Below are positions 18,727 through 25,863 of a DNA stretch of 46,042 nucleotides, one piece after another. The stretch spans positions 1 to 46,042 of the forward strand of contig DUOB01000102.1 of assembly GCA_012839035.1 (NCBI GenBank), read 5' to 3'. The notes beneath the pieces are model-generated. The model worked only from the letters and a program-made list of their open reading frames with translations, searched no databases and was not told the origin of the DNA. Every line of letters starts with the position of its first letter. The stretch's first letter is position 1. Position numbers and translations under genes: made by a program. The DNA comes from Propionibacterium sp. (GTDB lineage Bacteria > Actinomycetota > Actinomycetes > Propionibacteriales > Propionibacteriaceae).

Positions 18727-19907
18727 CGGACGAGGACGAACGACTGCGGCGCTGGCGACTGATGCTCGGGACGGATCCGGACGGGGACCGGGGGTCGGGC
18801 GCGGCGGAGCTGACCGGGGACGATCTGGTGATCGACCGGGCGCTCGCAGCGCTCTATGACAGCGATCGGGCGGAGCGCGGCACGGGCCGGACCGGTGGAC
18901 TGGGCTCGTCCGCGCCGCGGGTGACCAAGTGGCTCGCGGATATCCGCAGCTATTTTCCGGCCTCCGTCGTCCAGGTCATGCAGGCCGATGCGCTGGAACG
19001 ACTCGACCTGGCAACCCTGCTCAGCGAGCCGGAGTTCGTCGAGGCGATGACCCCGGACATCCAGCTCGCACAGATGCTCATCCAGCTCGCGGATGTGCTT
19101 CCGGAGCGGGCCCGGGCCGCCGCGCACGAGGTGGTCCGCGCGGTGGTCGAGGAGATCGAACGGCGGATCCGGCAGCGGACGATCAGCACGGTCACGGCCG
19201 CGATCAATCGTTCCGCGCGGACCCGGCGACCCCGGCACTCCGACATCGACTGGGCGCGCACGATCACAGCGAACCTGCGGCACTATCTTCCGGAGCATCG
19301 CACGGTGGTGCCCCATCAGCTCATCGGCCATGCACGGCGCCGCACCGGTGTGCAGCGCGAGGTGATCGTGGCGCTGGACCAGTCCGGGTCGATGGCCGAT
19401 TCGGTGGTGTTCGGGTCGATCTTCGCAGCGGTGCTGGCGAGCATGCCGAGCCTGCGTACGCGGCTGGTGGCCTTCGACACCGCGGTCGTCGATCTGACCG
19501 AGCTGCTGAACGATCCGATCGATCTCCTGTTCGCCACCCAGCTGGGCGGGGGCACCGACATCAACGCCGCGATGACGTACTGCAGCCAGTTGGTCGCCAA
19601 GCCCGCCGAGACCATTCTCGTGCTGGTGTCGGACCTGTTCGAGGCGGGTGACCGGACGGCGCTGGTGCGGCGGGTCCGGGCTCTCCACGCCTCCGGTGTC
19701 GCGGTGCTGGCGTTGCTCGCGCTCGACGATTCGGGAACGCCGGCGTTCGACCACGAGATGGCGGGTCAGTTCGCTGCGCTGGGGGTGCCGGCGTTTGCGT
19801 GTACGCCGGACGTGTTCCCGGAGGTGCTGGAGGTGGCGATCAACGGTGGTGACGTCGGGGCCTGGGCGCAGGCCCATGCGGCGGTCCGGGCTGAAGGCGC
19901 ATCGTGA
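18723..19907 (+). CDS. VWA-domain protein, last gene of the MoxR operon
   Basis: 394 residues. The C-terminal von Willebrand A domain has a full MIDAS: D219-Q-S-G-S223, T278 in GGGTD, and D304 in LVSDLFEAG, so it should bind a divalent metal. The N-terminal ~210 residues are helical and rich in Arg/Glu, as in ViaA-type partners of MoxR ATPases. The start lies in an ATGA overlap with DUF5682. MoxR-VWA pairs are known to insert metals or remodel enzymes (CbbQ-CbbO, NorQ-NorD, RavA-ViaA). The target here is unknown. The gene ends 4 bp from the stop of a convergent methyltransferase gene, which closes the operon. Confidence 0.9.
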   Translation: MTDEDERLRRWRLMLGTDPDGDRGSGAAELTGDDLVIDRALAALYDSDRAERGTGRTGGLGSSAPRVTKWLADIRSYFPASVVQVMQADALERLDLATLLSEPEFVEAMTPDIQLAQMLIQLADVLPERARAAAHEVVRAVVEEIERRIRQRTISTVTAAINRSARTRRPRHSDIDWARTITANLRHYLPEHRTVVPHQLIGHARRRTGVQREVIVALDQSGSMADSVVFGSIFAAVLASMPSLRTRLVAFDTAVVDLTELLNDPIDLLFATQLGGGTDINAAMTYCSQLVAKPAETILVLVSDLFEAGDRTALVRRVRALHASGVAVLALLALDDSGTPAFDHEMAGQFAALGVPAFACTPDVFPEVLEVAINGGDVGAWAQAHAAVRAEGAS

Positions 19908-19911
19908 CGGA

Positions 19912-20670
19912 TCAGAACCGGACCGATATCCGCAGTCCGTCCTCGTGGATCGGCATGGTCAGATCACCGTGCTCCACACGGAGTCGCCGACAGTCGGCCT
20001 GATAGGGCAGCAGGAGCGGATCGGGCGCTTTGGCAAGGGAGTCGTACATCTCCCCCACGTCGGCCAGCAGCCCGTCCAGCCGGTCCTGCGGCAGCGCCGC
20101 GATCGTGGGACGCCGCCGGACCATCGCGAGCAACCCCGCGCGATCGATCGGGAGCCAGTGCCGGAAAGCACGTGCCTCGATGTGCGGGAAATATTCCGAG
20201 TCCTCGAGCGCGGCGAGCGTCTCCCGTCCGTAATCGCCGACCATCGCGGTCGGGTCGTCCTCCTGGATCCGCCGGGCCAGCCGCTTGACCCACGGGACGG
20301 TGTCGTCCCGGCTGGTGAAAACCACGGCGAGATGGCCGGTGCCGCGCAGGACCCGCGCGAACTCGGAGAGCGCCAGGCCGGGGGCGAAGCGGGTGAGGGA
20401 CTCCTGCACGGTCACGACGTCGAAGCGGAAGCTGCGCAGGGGCAGGGACTCGGCCTGCGCAACGCACGTCAGGGCATCCGGCACGCGGTCGGCCAGCCGG
20501 CGTACCCCCTCCTGGTCCACATCCACACAGGTCACCCGATGGCCCTGCGCCACCAACGCCTGGGCGAGGCGGCCGTCGCCGGAGCCGACATCGAGGACTC
20601 GGGCCGGTTCGCTGCCCGCGAGCCACTGCACCGCGGCAGGCGGGAACGCGGAGAAGCGGCGGGAGCTCAT
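19912..20670 (-). CDS. Class I SAM-dependent methyltransferase
   Basis: 252 residues from ATG 20670. TAGAGT (minus strand, 20678-20683) lies 7 nt upstream, so the gene looks leaderless. Motif I is VLDVGSGDGRLAQAL, followed by an acidic CVDVDQ strand end that binds the ribose, and motif IV is RFDVVTVQESL. This is the ubiquitous Methyltransf_11/25 type, and the substrate cannot be told. It is convergent with the VWA gene and divergent from the Fic-like gene, with only 17 bp between the two starts. Confidence 0.82.
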   Translation of the reverse strand: MSSRRFSAFPPAAVQWLAGSEPARVLDVGSGDGRLAQALVAQGHRVTCVDVDQEGVRRLADRVPDALTCVAQAESLPLRSFRFDVVTVQESLTRFAPGLALSEFARVLRGTGHLAVVFTSRDDTVPWVKRLARRIQEDDPTAMVGDYGRETLAALEDSEYFPHIEARAFRHWLPIDRAGLLAMVRRRPTIAALPQDRLDGLLADVGEMYDSLAKAPDPLLLPYQADCRRLRVEHGDLTMPIHEDGLRISVRF

Positions 20671-20676
20671 GCGGCA

Positions 20677-20683
20677 CACTCTA
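20677..20683. promoter_or_regulatory. Overlapping bidirectional -10 elements
   Basis: TAGAGT on the minus strand (20678-20683), 7 nt before the methyltransferase ATG, overlaps CACTCT on the plus strand (20677-20682), 5 nt before the Fic-like GTG. The start codons are 17 bp apart and neither gene has a ribosome site. RNA polymerase could occupy only one direction at a time. Confidence 0.4.
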
Positions 20684-20687
20684 AGCC

Positions 20688-21374
20688 GTGACCGACCCGT
20701 TGCTTGATCTTTCCCGTGTCGAGGGCGTGCCGAGCGCCGTCGCAGCTGCCCGGGCGGCAGTCGACGCCGTCCTGCGGGACCGGGGCGCCCGCGTGGTCCC
20801 GGCCGAAATGTCGGCCCGCGCGCTGCTGGCCTCCGCACGCGCTTCCGCTGCGATGGAGGGGTCCCCGTGGGAGCCGGGCGCGATTCGGCTGTCGACGGAG
20901 TTGATCGAGTTGGCGGGGATGATCAGGAGTACGCCGGCCCGGGCGATCGCCCGCGCCCATGCGCTGTTGGCCCGCGGTGTGCTCGATGATGCCGCGCTGG
21001 GCCGGGTTCCGGCGGAGGATCCGGCACGGGTGCAGGGCGTGCTCGACCTGCTGACGACACGCACGGCCGCGCCCGCGCTCGTGGTGGCCGCGGTCGCGCA
21101 CGCGGAGCTGGCGCTGCTGGCCAAGCCGGGAAACGGGATGGGTGTGCTGGCCCGGGCGGTGGAGCACATGGTCCTCGTGCAGGCCGGCGTCGATCCCCGC
21201 GCCGTGCTGGTTGTGGCGGAAGGGCACCGGGCGGTGGGGCCGGCGTACGCCCAGCGGCTCGCCGGATATGCGACGGGGAGTGTGGTGGGTGTCCGGGAGT
21301 GGATCCTGCACTGTGCCCAGGCGCTCACGCATGGCGCGGAACTCTCACCGCTCATGGGGGCAACAGGAAACTAG
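20688..21374 (+). CDS. Degenerate Fic-like protein of the Tad neighbourhood
   Basis: 228 residues. Proteins like this, often labelled 'oxidoreductase', precede ssd/tad loci in actinobacteria. I see Fic features instead. S53-A-A-M-E57-G58 matches the (S/T)xxxE(G/N) inhibitory-helix motif of self-restrained Fic proteins. Residues 148-156 (GNGMGVLAR) match the GNGRxxR half of the Fic active-site motif, followed by a Fic-like helix VEHMVLVQAG. The catalytic His of HPFx(D/E)GNG is replaced by Leu, so AMP transfer is unlikely. It is probably a pseudoenzyme or a divergent transferase. Its stop codon lies inside a strong hairpin, which separates it from the Tad operon. Confidence 0.6.
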   Translation: MTDPLLDLSRVEGVPSAVAAARAAVDAVLRDRGARVVPAEMSARALLASARASAAMEGSPWEPGAIRLSTELIELAGMIRSTPARAIARAHALLARGVLDDAALGRVPAEDPARVQGVLDLLTTRTAAPALVVAAVAHAELALLAKPGNGMGVLARAVEHMVLVQAGVDPRAVLVVAEGHRAVGPAYAQRLAGYATGSVVGVREWILHCAQALTHGAELSPLMGATGN

Positions 21375-21404
21375 GCACTCGGTCGTTGTTGACCAAGTGC
21401 CTAG
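21371..21404 (+). terminator. 14-bp hairpin overlapping the Fic-like stop codon
   Basis: Arms 21371-21384 and 21391-21404 pair over 14 bp with one C/A mismatch and a 6-nt loop. The TAG stop at 21372-21374 lies in the 5' arm. No T-tract follows, as is common in high-GC actinobacteria. It probably ends transcription before the Tad locus. Confidence 0.65.
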
Positions 21405-21599
21405 TCTTCACACCTCTTCCGGATCAACCAAGCGTGCATCATCGTTATGTCGGCCCGGGCAAGCCCTGGGACTCGACAACCCACAAGATGGTTAGGTCGC
21501 CGCGTGAGATCCGGTGGTGTGACCAAAGGATTCCTTTCATTCATTTGTACGTGATATCGGCCGGAATTGGAATACCCGGTCGGGTGTGATCCCGCGCAC

Positions 21600-21635
21600 T
21601 TGTCCACACCATCTCGCGGTCGCGACTTGTCCACA
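21600..21635 (+). promoter_or_regulatory. Two direct TTGTCCACA (DnaA-box-like) sites
   Basis: Perfect copies at 21600-21608 and 21627-21635, same strand, 27 bp apart. TTGTCCACA is the preferred DnaA box of high-GC actinobacteria such as Streptomyces. The second is extended to TTGTCCACAGGC and sits at a fixed distance from GTGAACCG. Confidence 0.5.
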
Positions 21636-21650
21636 GGCGGACGGTCGAGC

Positions 21651-21681
21651 GTGAACCGGTCGGTGCTGGGCCCCGCACTGT
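21651..21681 (+). promoter_or_regulatory. Predicted ssd-tadABC promoter
   Basis: GTGAACCG at 21651-21658, a 17-nt spacer, then CACTGT at 21676-21681, with the ssd ATG 6 nt further on. The identical arrangement recurs at 25472-25502. It reads as a -35/-10 pair of a leaderless promoter. Confidence 0.5.
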
Positions 21682-21687
21682 GGGGAC

Positions 21688-22746
21688 ATGGTGAACACGA
21701 GTGTGGGCCCGGCCGTGCTGGTGACGGGTGTGGAGGAGATCAGGCAGCGGGTGCTCGCGGCAGCGGCGGCTGCGGCGGTGGAGGTCAGGGTCGCCGGGGA
21801 CGCCGGGGAATTGGCGGCGGGACCGGAGCCCCGCTCGGTGTTCGTCGGGCCGGACCAGGTCGCGTTGGTGGCGCGGAGCCCTGCCCTGGGGCGGGCTCCG
21901 GTGCAGCTCGTGGGGATGGCGACGGATCGCGACCGGCTGTGTGAATGGTCTGCGGCGTTGGGAGCGGCGGTGATCGTCCTGCCCGACGGGGTGCGATGGC
22001 TGGCGCACGCACTCGCGGGGGATCGGGGACGCTCAGCCGTCAGTGTGCTCGGTCTGTTGGGCGCGGCGGGCGGAGTCGGGACATCGACGTTGACCGGCGC
22101 CCTCGCGCACTTGGCCGCCCAGCGCGGGCTGCGCGTGGCGGTCGTCGACCTCGATCCCCGTGGTGGCGGCATCGATGTGCTGCTGGGGCTGGCCGATCGT
22201 CCCGGCTGGCGGTGGCCGAACCTCATCGACGCTGATGGCTTCCTCGGTGATCTGCACGGCCATCTGCCACGACTGGACGACCTGGCTGTGCTCAGCCATG
22301 ACCGCACGGAACTGGTTGCGCCGACGGCCACGGCGATTCTCGCCGTGCTTCGTTCCCTCGAACGCAGTCATGAGGTCGTCCTGCTCGACCTGGGGTCCCG
22401 CCCCGGCGTTGCTGAGCTCGGTTCCTTGCGAGCCATGGACGGCGCTCTGCTGGTGTGTCCGGGCGATGTTCGGGGCGTGGCGGGCGCCGCCCAACAGTTG
22501 CGGTCGGTGGATCCGCACGTGCCCCTCGCTGTCATCCAGAGCCGGATCCGGCCCGGAGCGCTCGGCCCCGATCACATTTCGCGCGCGCTTGGATTGCCGG
22601 TCGTGGCGACCATCCCCCCGGATCGCGGGGTCGCGGCCGATGCGGAGCGTGGAGACCCGCCCGGCAGGACAGCCGGGAAAGCGTGGCGGCGAGCGTGTGC
22701 CGCCCTGCTCGACAGTGCCCTGGAGGTCCGGCATGACCGCGGATGA
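21688..22746 (+). CDS. ssd: CpaE/Ssd-like P-loop protein of the Tad secretion locus
   Basis: 352 residues. The N-terminal ~110 residues are receiver-like without phosphorylation residues. The ParA/MinD-type ATPase domain follows, but its Walker A reads GAAGGVGTST and lacks both lysines of the deviant KGGxGKT motif. DLDPRGGGIDVLLG is the switch region. This altered loop is known from actinobacterial CpaE-like 'septum site determining' proteins, which precede tadA. CpaE-type proteins position the pilus machine at the pole or septum. ATP hydrolysis is doubtful. It overlaps tadA by 14 nt, so assembly factor and motor are co-translated. Confidence 0.85.
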   Translation: MVNTSVGPAVLVTGVEEIRQRVLAAAAAAAVEVRVAGDAGELAAGPEPRSVFVGPDQVALVARSPALGRAPVQLVGMATDRDRLCEWSAALGAAVIVLPDGVRWLAHALAGDRGRSAVSVLGLLGAAGGVGTSTLTGALAHLAAQRGLRVAVVDLDPRGGGIDVLLGLADRPGWRWPNLIDADGFLGDLHGHLPRLDDLAVLSHDRTELVAPTATAILAVLRSLERSHEVVLLDLGSRPGVAELGSLRAMDGALLVCPGDVRGVAGAAQQLRSVDPHVPLAVIQSRIRPGALGPDHISRALGLPVVATIPPDRGVAADAERGDPPGRTAGKAWRRACAALLDSALEVRHDRG

Positions 22747-23884
22747 CTTGCATCTCATCAGGGACAGACTGGCGCAATTGGGCAGGACCCCCGTCCCTGG
22801 TGACGTTGCGGTGGTGATGCGGGAGCTGGGTTTCGTGGTCAGCGATGCCGCCCTTCTGGACACGGTCGAGGCGCTCCGCCGCGACTCCGTCGGGGCTGGA
22901 CCGCTGGATCCGCTGCTCGGCCTTCCCGGAGTCACCGACGTCGTCGTCAACGGCCCCGATCAGGTGTTCATCGACCGGGGCGCGGGGCTGGAGTCCACGG
23001 GCGTTCGGTTCGGTTCGGAAGACGATGTACGCCGGCTCGCTGCCCGCCTGGCTGCGTCCACGGGGCGGCGCCTGGATGACGGCATTCCTTTCGTCGACGC
23101 CCGCCTGGCGGACGGGACCAGGCTGCATGCCATTCTCGCGCCGCTCGCGGCCCCCGGCACGTGTCTGTCCCTGCGGGTGCCGGCCCAGCGCAGGTTCTCC
23201 CTCGCCGACTGGGTGACGGCGGGATCTCTCCCTCCGGCGGGGGCCGAGTTCCTGGCGGAGCTGGTCCGCGCCAAGGTGGCCTTCCTGGTGAGCGGTGGGA
23301 CCGGATCGGGGAAGACCACACTGTTGGCTGCCCTGCTGGCGTGCATGCCGCCGAGCGAACGCCTGCTCGTGGTCGAGGACTCGCGGGAACTGGAACCCGC
23401 CCATCCCCATTGCATCCGTCTGGAGGCGCGGGCCGCGAACGCGGAAGGCGTCGGTCGGGTCACCCTCACCGATCTCGTGCGACAAGCCCTGCGCATGCGC
23501 CCGGACCGCATCGTGCTCGGGGAGGTCCGGGGGGCGGAACTGTGCGACCTGCTCATGGCGTTCAACACAGGCCACGAAGGCGGTTGCGGGACGGTGCACG
23601 CCAACTCGGCTGCCGATGTGCCCGCCCGGCTGGCAGCGCTGGGCGTGCTGGGGGGCTGGCCACCGGAGGCGTTGCGTGCGCAGATCGCGGCCGCCCTGCA
23701 GGTGGTCGTCCATGTCACCCGAGACGTCACGGGTGGCCGGGTGCAGCGCCGGGTGGAGGGGATTCATCTGTTGCAGGTGACGGAGGACCGGGTGATGACC
23801 GTGCCTGCGCTGCGATTCCCCGGGGACGGCAGCATGCAGTCGGAAGAGGGCTGGGCGAGTCTGCGCACCCTGGTGAGCGCATGA
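22733..23884 (+). CDS. tadA: TadA-family secretion ATPase (Flp pilus motor)
   Basis: 383 residues from ATG 22733, 14 nt inside ssd. The T2SE/VirB11 fold is clear: an N-terminal domain with VTDVVVNGPDQVFIDRG, Walker A SGGTGSGKTT, the Asp box VEDSRELEP, Walker B DRIVLGEVRGAE, and the His box TGHEGGCGTVHANSA. It is shorter than proteobacterial TadA, as is usual in actinobacterial loci. The hexameric cytoplasmic ATPase powers polymerisation of the Flp pilin through the TadB/TadC platform. It shares a 4-nt overlap with tadB. Confidence 0.92.
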   Translation: MTADDLHLIRDRLAQLGRTPVPGDVAVVMRELGFVVSDAALLDTVEALRRDSVGAGPLDPLLGLPGVTDVVVNGPDQVFIDRGAGLESTGVRFGSEDDVRRLAARLAASTGRRLDDGIPFVDARLADGTRLHAILAPLAAPGTCLSLRVPAQRRFSLADWVTAGSLPPAGAEFLAELVRAKVAFLVSGGTGSGKTTLLAALLACMPPSERLLVVEDSRELEPAHPHCIRLEARAANAEGVGRVTLTDLVRQALRMRPDRIVLGEVRGAELCDLLMAFNTGHEGGCGTVHANSAADVPARLAALGVLGGWPPEALRAQIAAALQVVVHVTRDVTGGRVQRRVEGIHLLQVTEDRVMTVPALRFPGDGSMQSEEGWASLRTLVSA

Positions 23885-24657
23885 CCGCTGTGGCCGCCTT
23901 CTGGGCGGCGATGGCGGCATGGTGTGTGTTCCCGGGCCGCAGACGGCTTCCCGGGCCTGCTCCCACGGGAGTGACCCCGACGCGCCGGAACTGGGGCCTG
24001 TGGCTTCTCGGTGGGCTCGGCGTGGTGCTGGTGTGGGTTGTCGTGGGTCCTGGGATCGCCGCGCCGGCAAGCGCTGCCGGAGTGGTGCTGGCGACAGGTG
24101 TTCGTGTCGCCGTGGTCAGGTCCAGGGCGAGACGTGCGCGGCGGGTCGCGGCCGAGGTGGCAGCCGCCTGCACGGTTCTCGCGAGCGAGCTCGAACTCGG
24201 GCTCGTGCCCTCGGGGGCGCTCACCGCGGCCGCGGCCGACTGTCCGGTGCTGCTGCCGGCGGCGACTGCAGCCCGCCTCGGCGGAGACGTCGTCGAGACA
24301 TGGGCTCGGCAGGCGACTGTGCCCGGGCACGAGGGACTGCGTGTGCTGGGCCGCGCCTGGGATGTCTCGACGAAGACCGGCGCAGCTCTGGCCCCTTCTC
24401 TGGCCTCCGTGGCGACTGCGCTCTCGACCGTCGAGCAGGTCGAGGAGATGGTGGCCGGCGAGTTGGCGGCGCCTCGCATGACCGGCCTGGTGCTCGCCCT
24501 TCTGCCCCTGGCGGGGATCGGTCTCGGCTATGCGATCGGTGGCGATCCGATCGGGTTCCTGCTCGGTTCGTCCTGGGGGGCGGTCTGCCTGTTGAGCGGC
24601 ACGGTGCTGGCGTGCGCAGGCCTGCTGTGGACGGAACATCTGGCCGCCACGGGGTGA
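23881..24657 (+). CDS. tadB: TadB-like inner-membrane platform protein (T2SSF domain)
   Basis: 258 residues from ATG 23881 in an ATGA overlap with tadA. Membrane segments lie near residues 1-18 and 38-75 and a pair near 195-250. Between them is the cytoplasmic four-helix T2SSF domain (ACTVLASELELGLVPSGALT). It forms the platform that couples TadA to pilin extraction from the membrane. It is followed by tadC after an 18-nt gap holding AGGAGG. Confidence 0.85.
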   Translation: MTAVAAFWAAMAAWCVFPGRRRLPGPAPTGVTPTRRNWGLWLLGGLGVVLVWVVVGPGIAAPASAAGVVLATGVRVAVVRSRARRARRVAAEVAAACTVLASELELGLVPSGALTAAAADCPVLLPAATAARLGGDVVETWARQATVPGHEGLRVLGRAWDVSTKTGAALAPSLASVATALSTVEQVEEMVAGELAAPRMTGLVLALLPLAGIGLGYAIGGDPIGFLLGSSWGAVCLLSGTVLACAGLLWTEHLAATG

Positions 24658-24681
24658 GCGGCCTGACTCAGGAGGATGATG

Positions 24682-25419
24682 ATGACTCAGTTGGCGGCCT
24701 TCTTCGCGGGCCTCGCCGTGTTCCTCGCGGTGCCCCGCGCATCGGGACGATGGACGCGTCCCCCCAGCCGAGCCGTGCCGCAATGGCTCCGCCCCAGGGA
24801 TGATGCCTTGGCCGCGCGAACGCGCTGGCTTCTCGGGGCGGGCTCCGGGCTGGTGGCCTATCTGCTCGCCGAGCCGCTGGGCTTCTTCGCGTACGCCGTG
24901 GGTGCCTCGGTGGCCGTGGGCGCCGCGGTCGTCCTGGGACGGATCGAACCACCCGCGGCCCAACAGGCACGTGAGCAACGGGTGCGGGATCTGCCCGAGG
25001 CCCTCGATCTGCTGGAGGCCTGCCTTGGTTCGGGGCTGCCCTTGCGGCGTGCGGTGCGTGAAGTTGCTGCGGTCACCCCCGGGCCGATCGGTCAGGACCT
25101 TGCCTCGGTCGTGAGCCTCGTCGATGTCGGTGTGTCCGAGCGTGCCGCCTGGATGTCCGTCGCCGACAGGCCCGGCTGGGAGACGGTCGGCAAGGACATC
25201 GCGCGCGCCGCTGACAGGGGGACGGGCCTCCGGACGGCCCTGGCCCGGCACGCGACGCGCGCCCGACGCACGGCCCAGGCAGCACGTCAGGCGCGTGCCC
25301 GGACGCTCGGGGTCCGCAGCGTCTGGCCGTTGATGGTGTGCTTTCTGCCGGCCTTCGTCCTGCTGGGGATCGTGCCGACCGTCGGGTCGATGGTGCTGCG
25401 GGTTCTCCGGTTCAACTGA
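24682..25419 (+). CDS. tadC: TadC-like inner-membrane platform protein (T2SSF domain)
   Basis: 245 residues. Three in-frame ATGs lie at 24676, 24679 and 24682. AGGAGG at 24670-24675 favours 24682. It has N-terminal membrane segments, the T2SSF core with LPEALDLLEACLGSGLPLRRAV, and a C-terminal hydrophobic segment (VWPLMVCFLPAFVLLGIVP). It is the second platform subunit and a paralogue of TadB. The operon appears to end here, because a new promoter-like unit precedes the pilin gene. Confidence 0.85.
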   Translation: MTQLAAFFAGLAVFLAVPRASGRWTRPPSRAVPQWLRPRDDALAARTRWLLGAGSGLVAYLLAEPLGFFAYAVGASVAVGAAVVLGRIEPPAAQQAREQRVRDLPEALDLLEACLGSGLPLRRAVREVAAVTPGPIGQDLASVVSLVDVGVSERAAWMSVADRPGWETVGKDIARAADRGTGLRTALARHATRARRTAQAARQARARTLGVRSVWPLMVCFLPAFVLLGIVPTVGSMVLRVLRFN

Positions 25420-25548
25420 TCCACAGGCCGGACGTCTCCCTCGAGAGCTGTCCACAGGCACCCCACCGGTCGTGAACCGAACGGCTCCATCCCTCGCATC
25501 GTGAAAGTGCCGGAGCTTCCGGTGTCTCTTCAAGACAAGGAGAACCAC
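25420..25548 (+). promoter_or_regulatory. Predicted promoter and leader of the pilin unit
   Basis: Contains TCCACAGGC at 25420-25428 and CTGTCCACAGGC at 25448-25459, then exactly 12 nt, GTGAACCG at 25472-25479, 17 nt, and CATCGT at 25497-25502. This spacing is identical to that before ssd. A ~40-nt leader follows with AAGGAG 7-8 nt before the pilin ATG, so unlike ssd this transcript should have a Shine-Dalgarno leader. Confidence 0.5.
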
Positions 25549-25800
25549 ATGTCCATCACACATGCCTCCACCGAGCAGTTCGGTCAGACCGCGGTTGTGG
25601 CTGTCCGGGACCGCAAACGAGCGCGGCGTTGCCGCGATGAGCGTGGGATGACGACGGCTGAATATGCGGTCGGCACCGTCGCGGCGGCAAGCTTCGGGGG
25701 CGTCCTCATCAAGATCCTCACCGACCCGGCGCTGCGGGAGCTGATCCTGAATCTGATCCGCGCCTTGCTGGAGTTCTTCATGCGGGTGACCCCGCTCTGA
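25549..25800 (+). CDS. Flp-type pilin (DUF4244)
   Basis: 83 residues from ATG 25549 behind AAGGAG. A basic leader ends RCRDERG and is followed by MTTAEYAVGTVAAASFGGVL. This gives the type IV prepilin cleavage site after Gly with Glu at +5, then a single hydrophobic helix. A second hydrophobic stretch forms the short C-terminus. This is the DUF4244 group found in actinobacterial Tad loci and is the likely major pilus subunit. It is followed by a very stable hairpin, which suggests higher expression than the downstream genes. Confidence 0.88.
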   Translation: MSITHASTEQFGQTAVVAVRDRKRARRCRDERGMTTAEYAVGTVAAASFGGVLIKILTDPALRELILNLIRALLEFFMRVTPL

Positions 25801-25818
25801 CCCTCGGCAACCGGGCGA

Positions 25819-25846
25819 GGCGGGGGCACCTGCGGGTGCCCCCGCC
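25819..25846 (+). terminator. Perfect 12-bp GC hairpin after the pilin gene
   Basis: Arms 25819-25830 (GGCGGGGGCACC) and 25835-25846 with a 4-nt loop TGCG, 18 nt after the pilin stop and just before the tadE ribosome site GGGAGG. With no T-tract it could be a partial terminator or a 3'-end stabiliser that separates abundant pilin mRNA from minor-subunit mRNA. Confidence 0.6.
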
Positions 25847-25863
25847 ATCGGGAGGAAACAACA

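Larger units (their letters stand above)
21405..21687 (+). promoter_or_regulatory. Upstream region of the ssd-tadABC operon
   Basis: 283 bp without a gene and noticeably AT-richer than its surroundings around 21525-21585. It contains an inverted repeat AAAGGA-T-TCCTTT (21525-21537), two direct TTGTCCACA boxes (21600-21608 and 21627-21635), GTGAACCG (21651-21658) and CACTGT (21676-21681), which is 6 nt before the ssd ATG. The last three form a promoter-like unit repeated before the pilin gene. Confidence 0.55.

Noticed and set aside
12547..19907. Recent horizontal transfer of the five-gene operon
   Set aside because: Base composition, codon style and promoter type look like the neighbours. 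No mobility gene or flanking repeat is present.
21600..21635. Replication origin, from DnaA boxes
   Set aside because: Only two boxes in the cluster and no dnaA, dnaN or parAB genes. A regulatory role is more likely.
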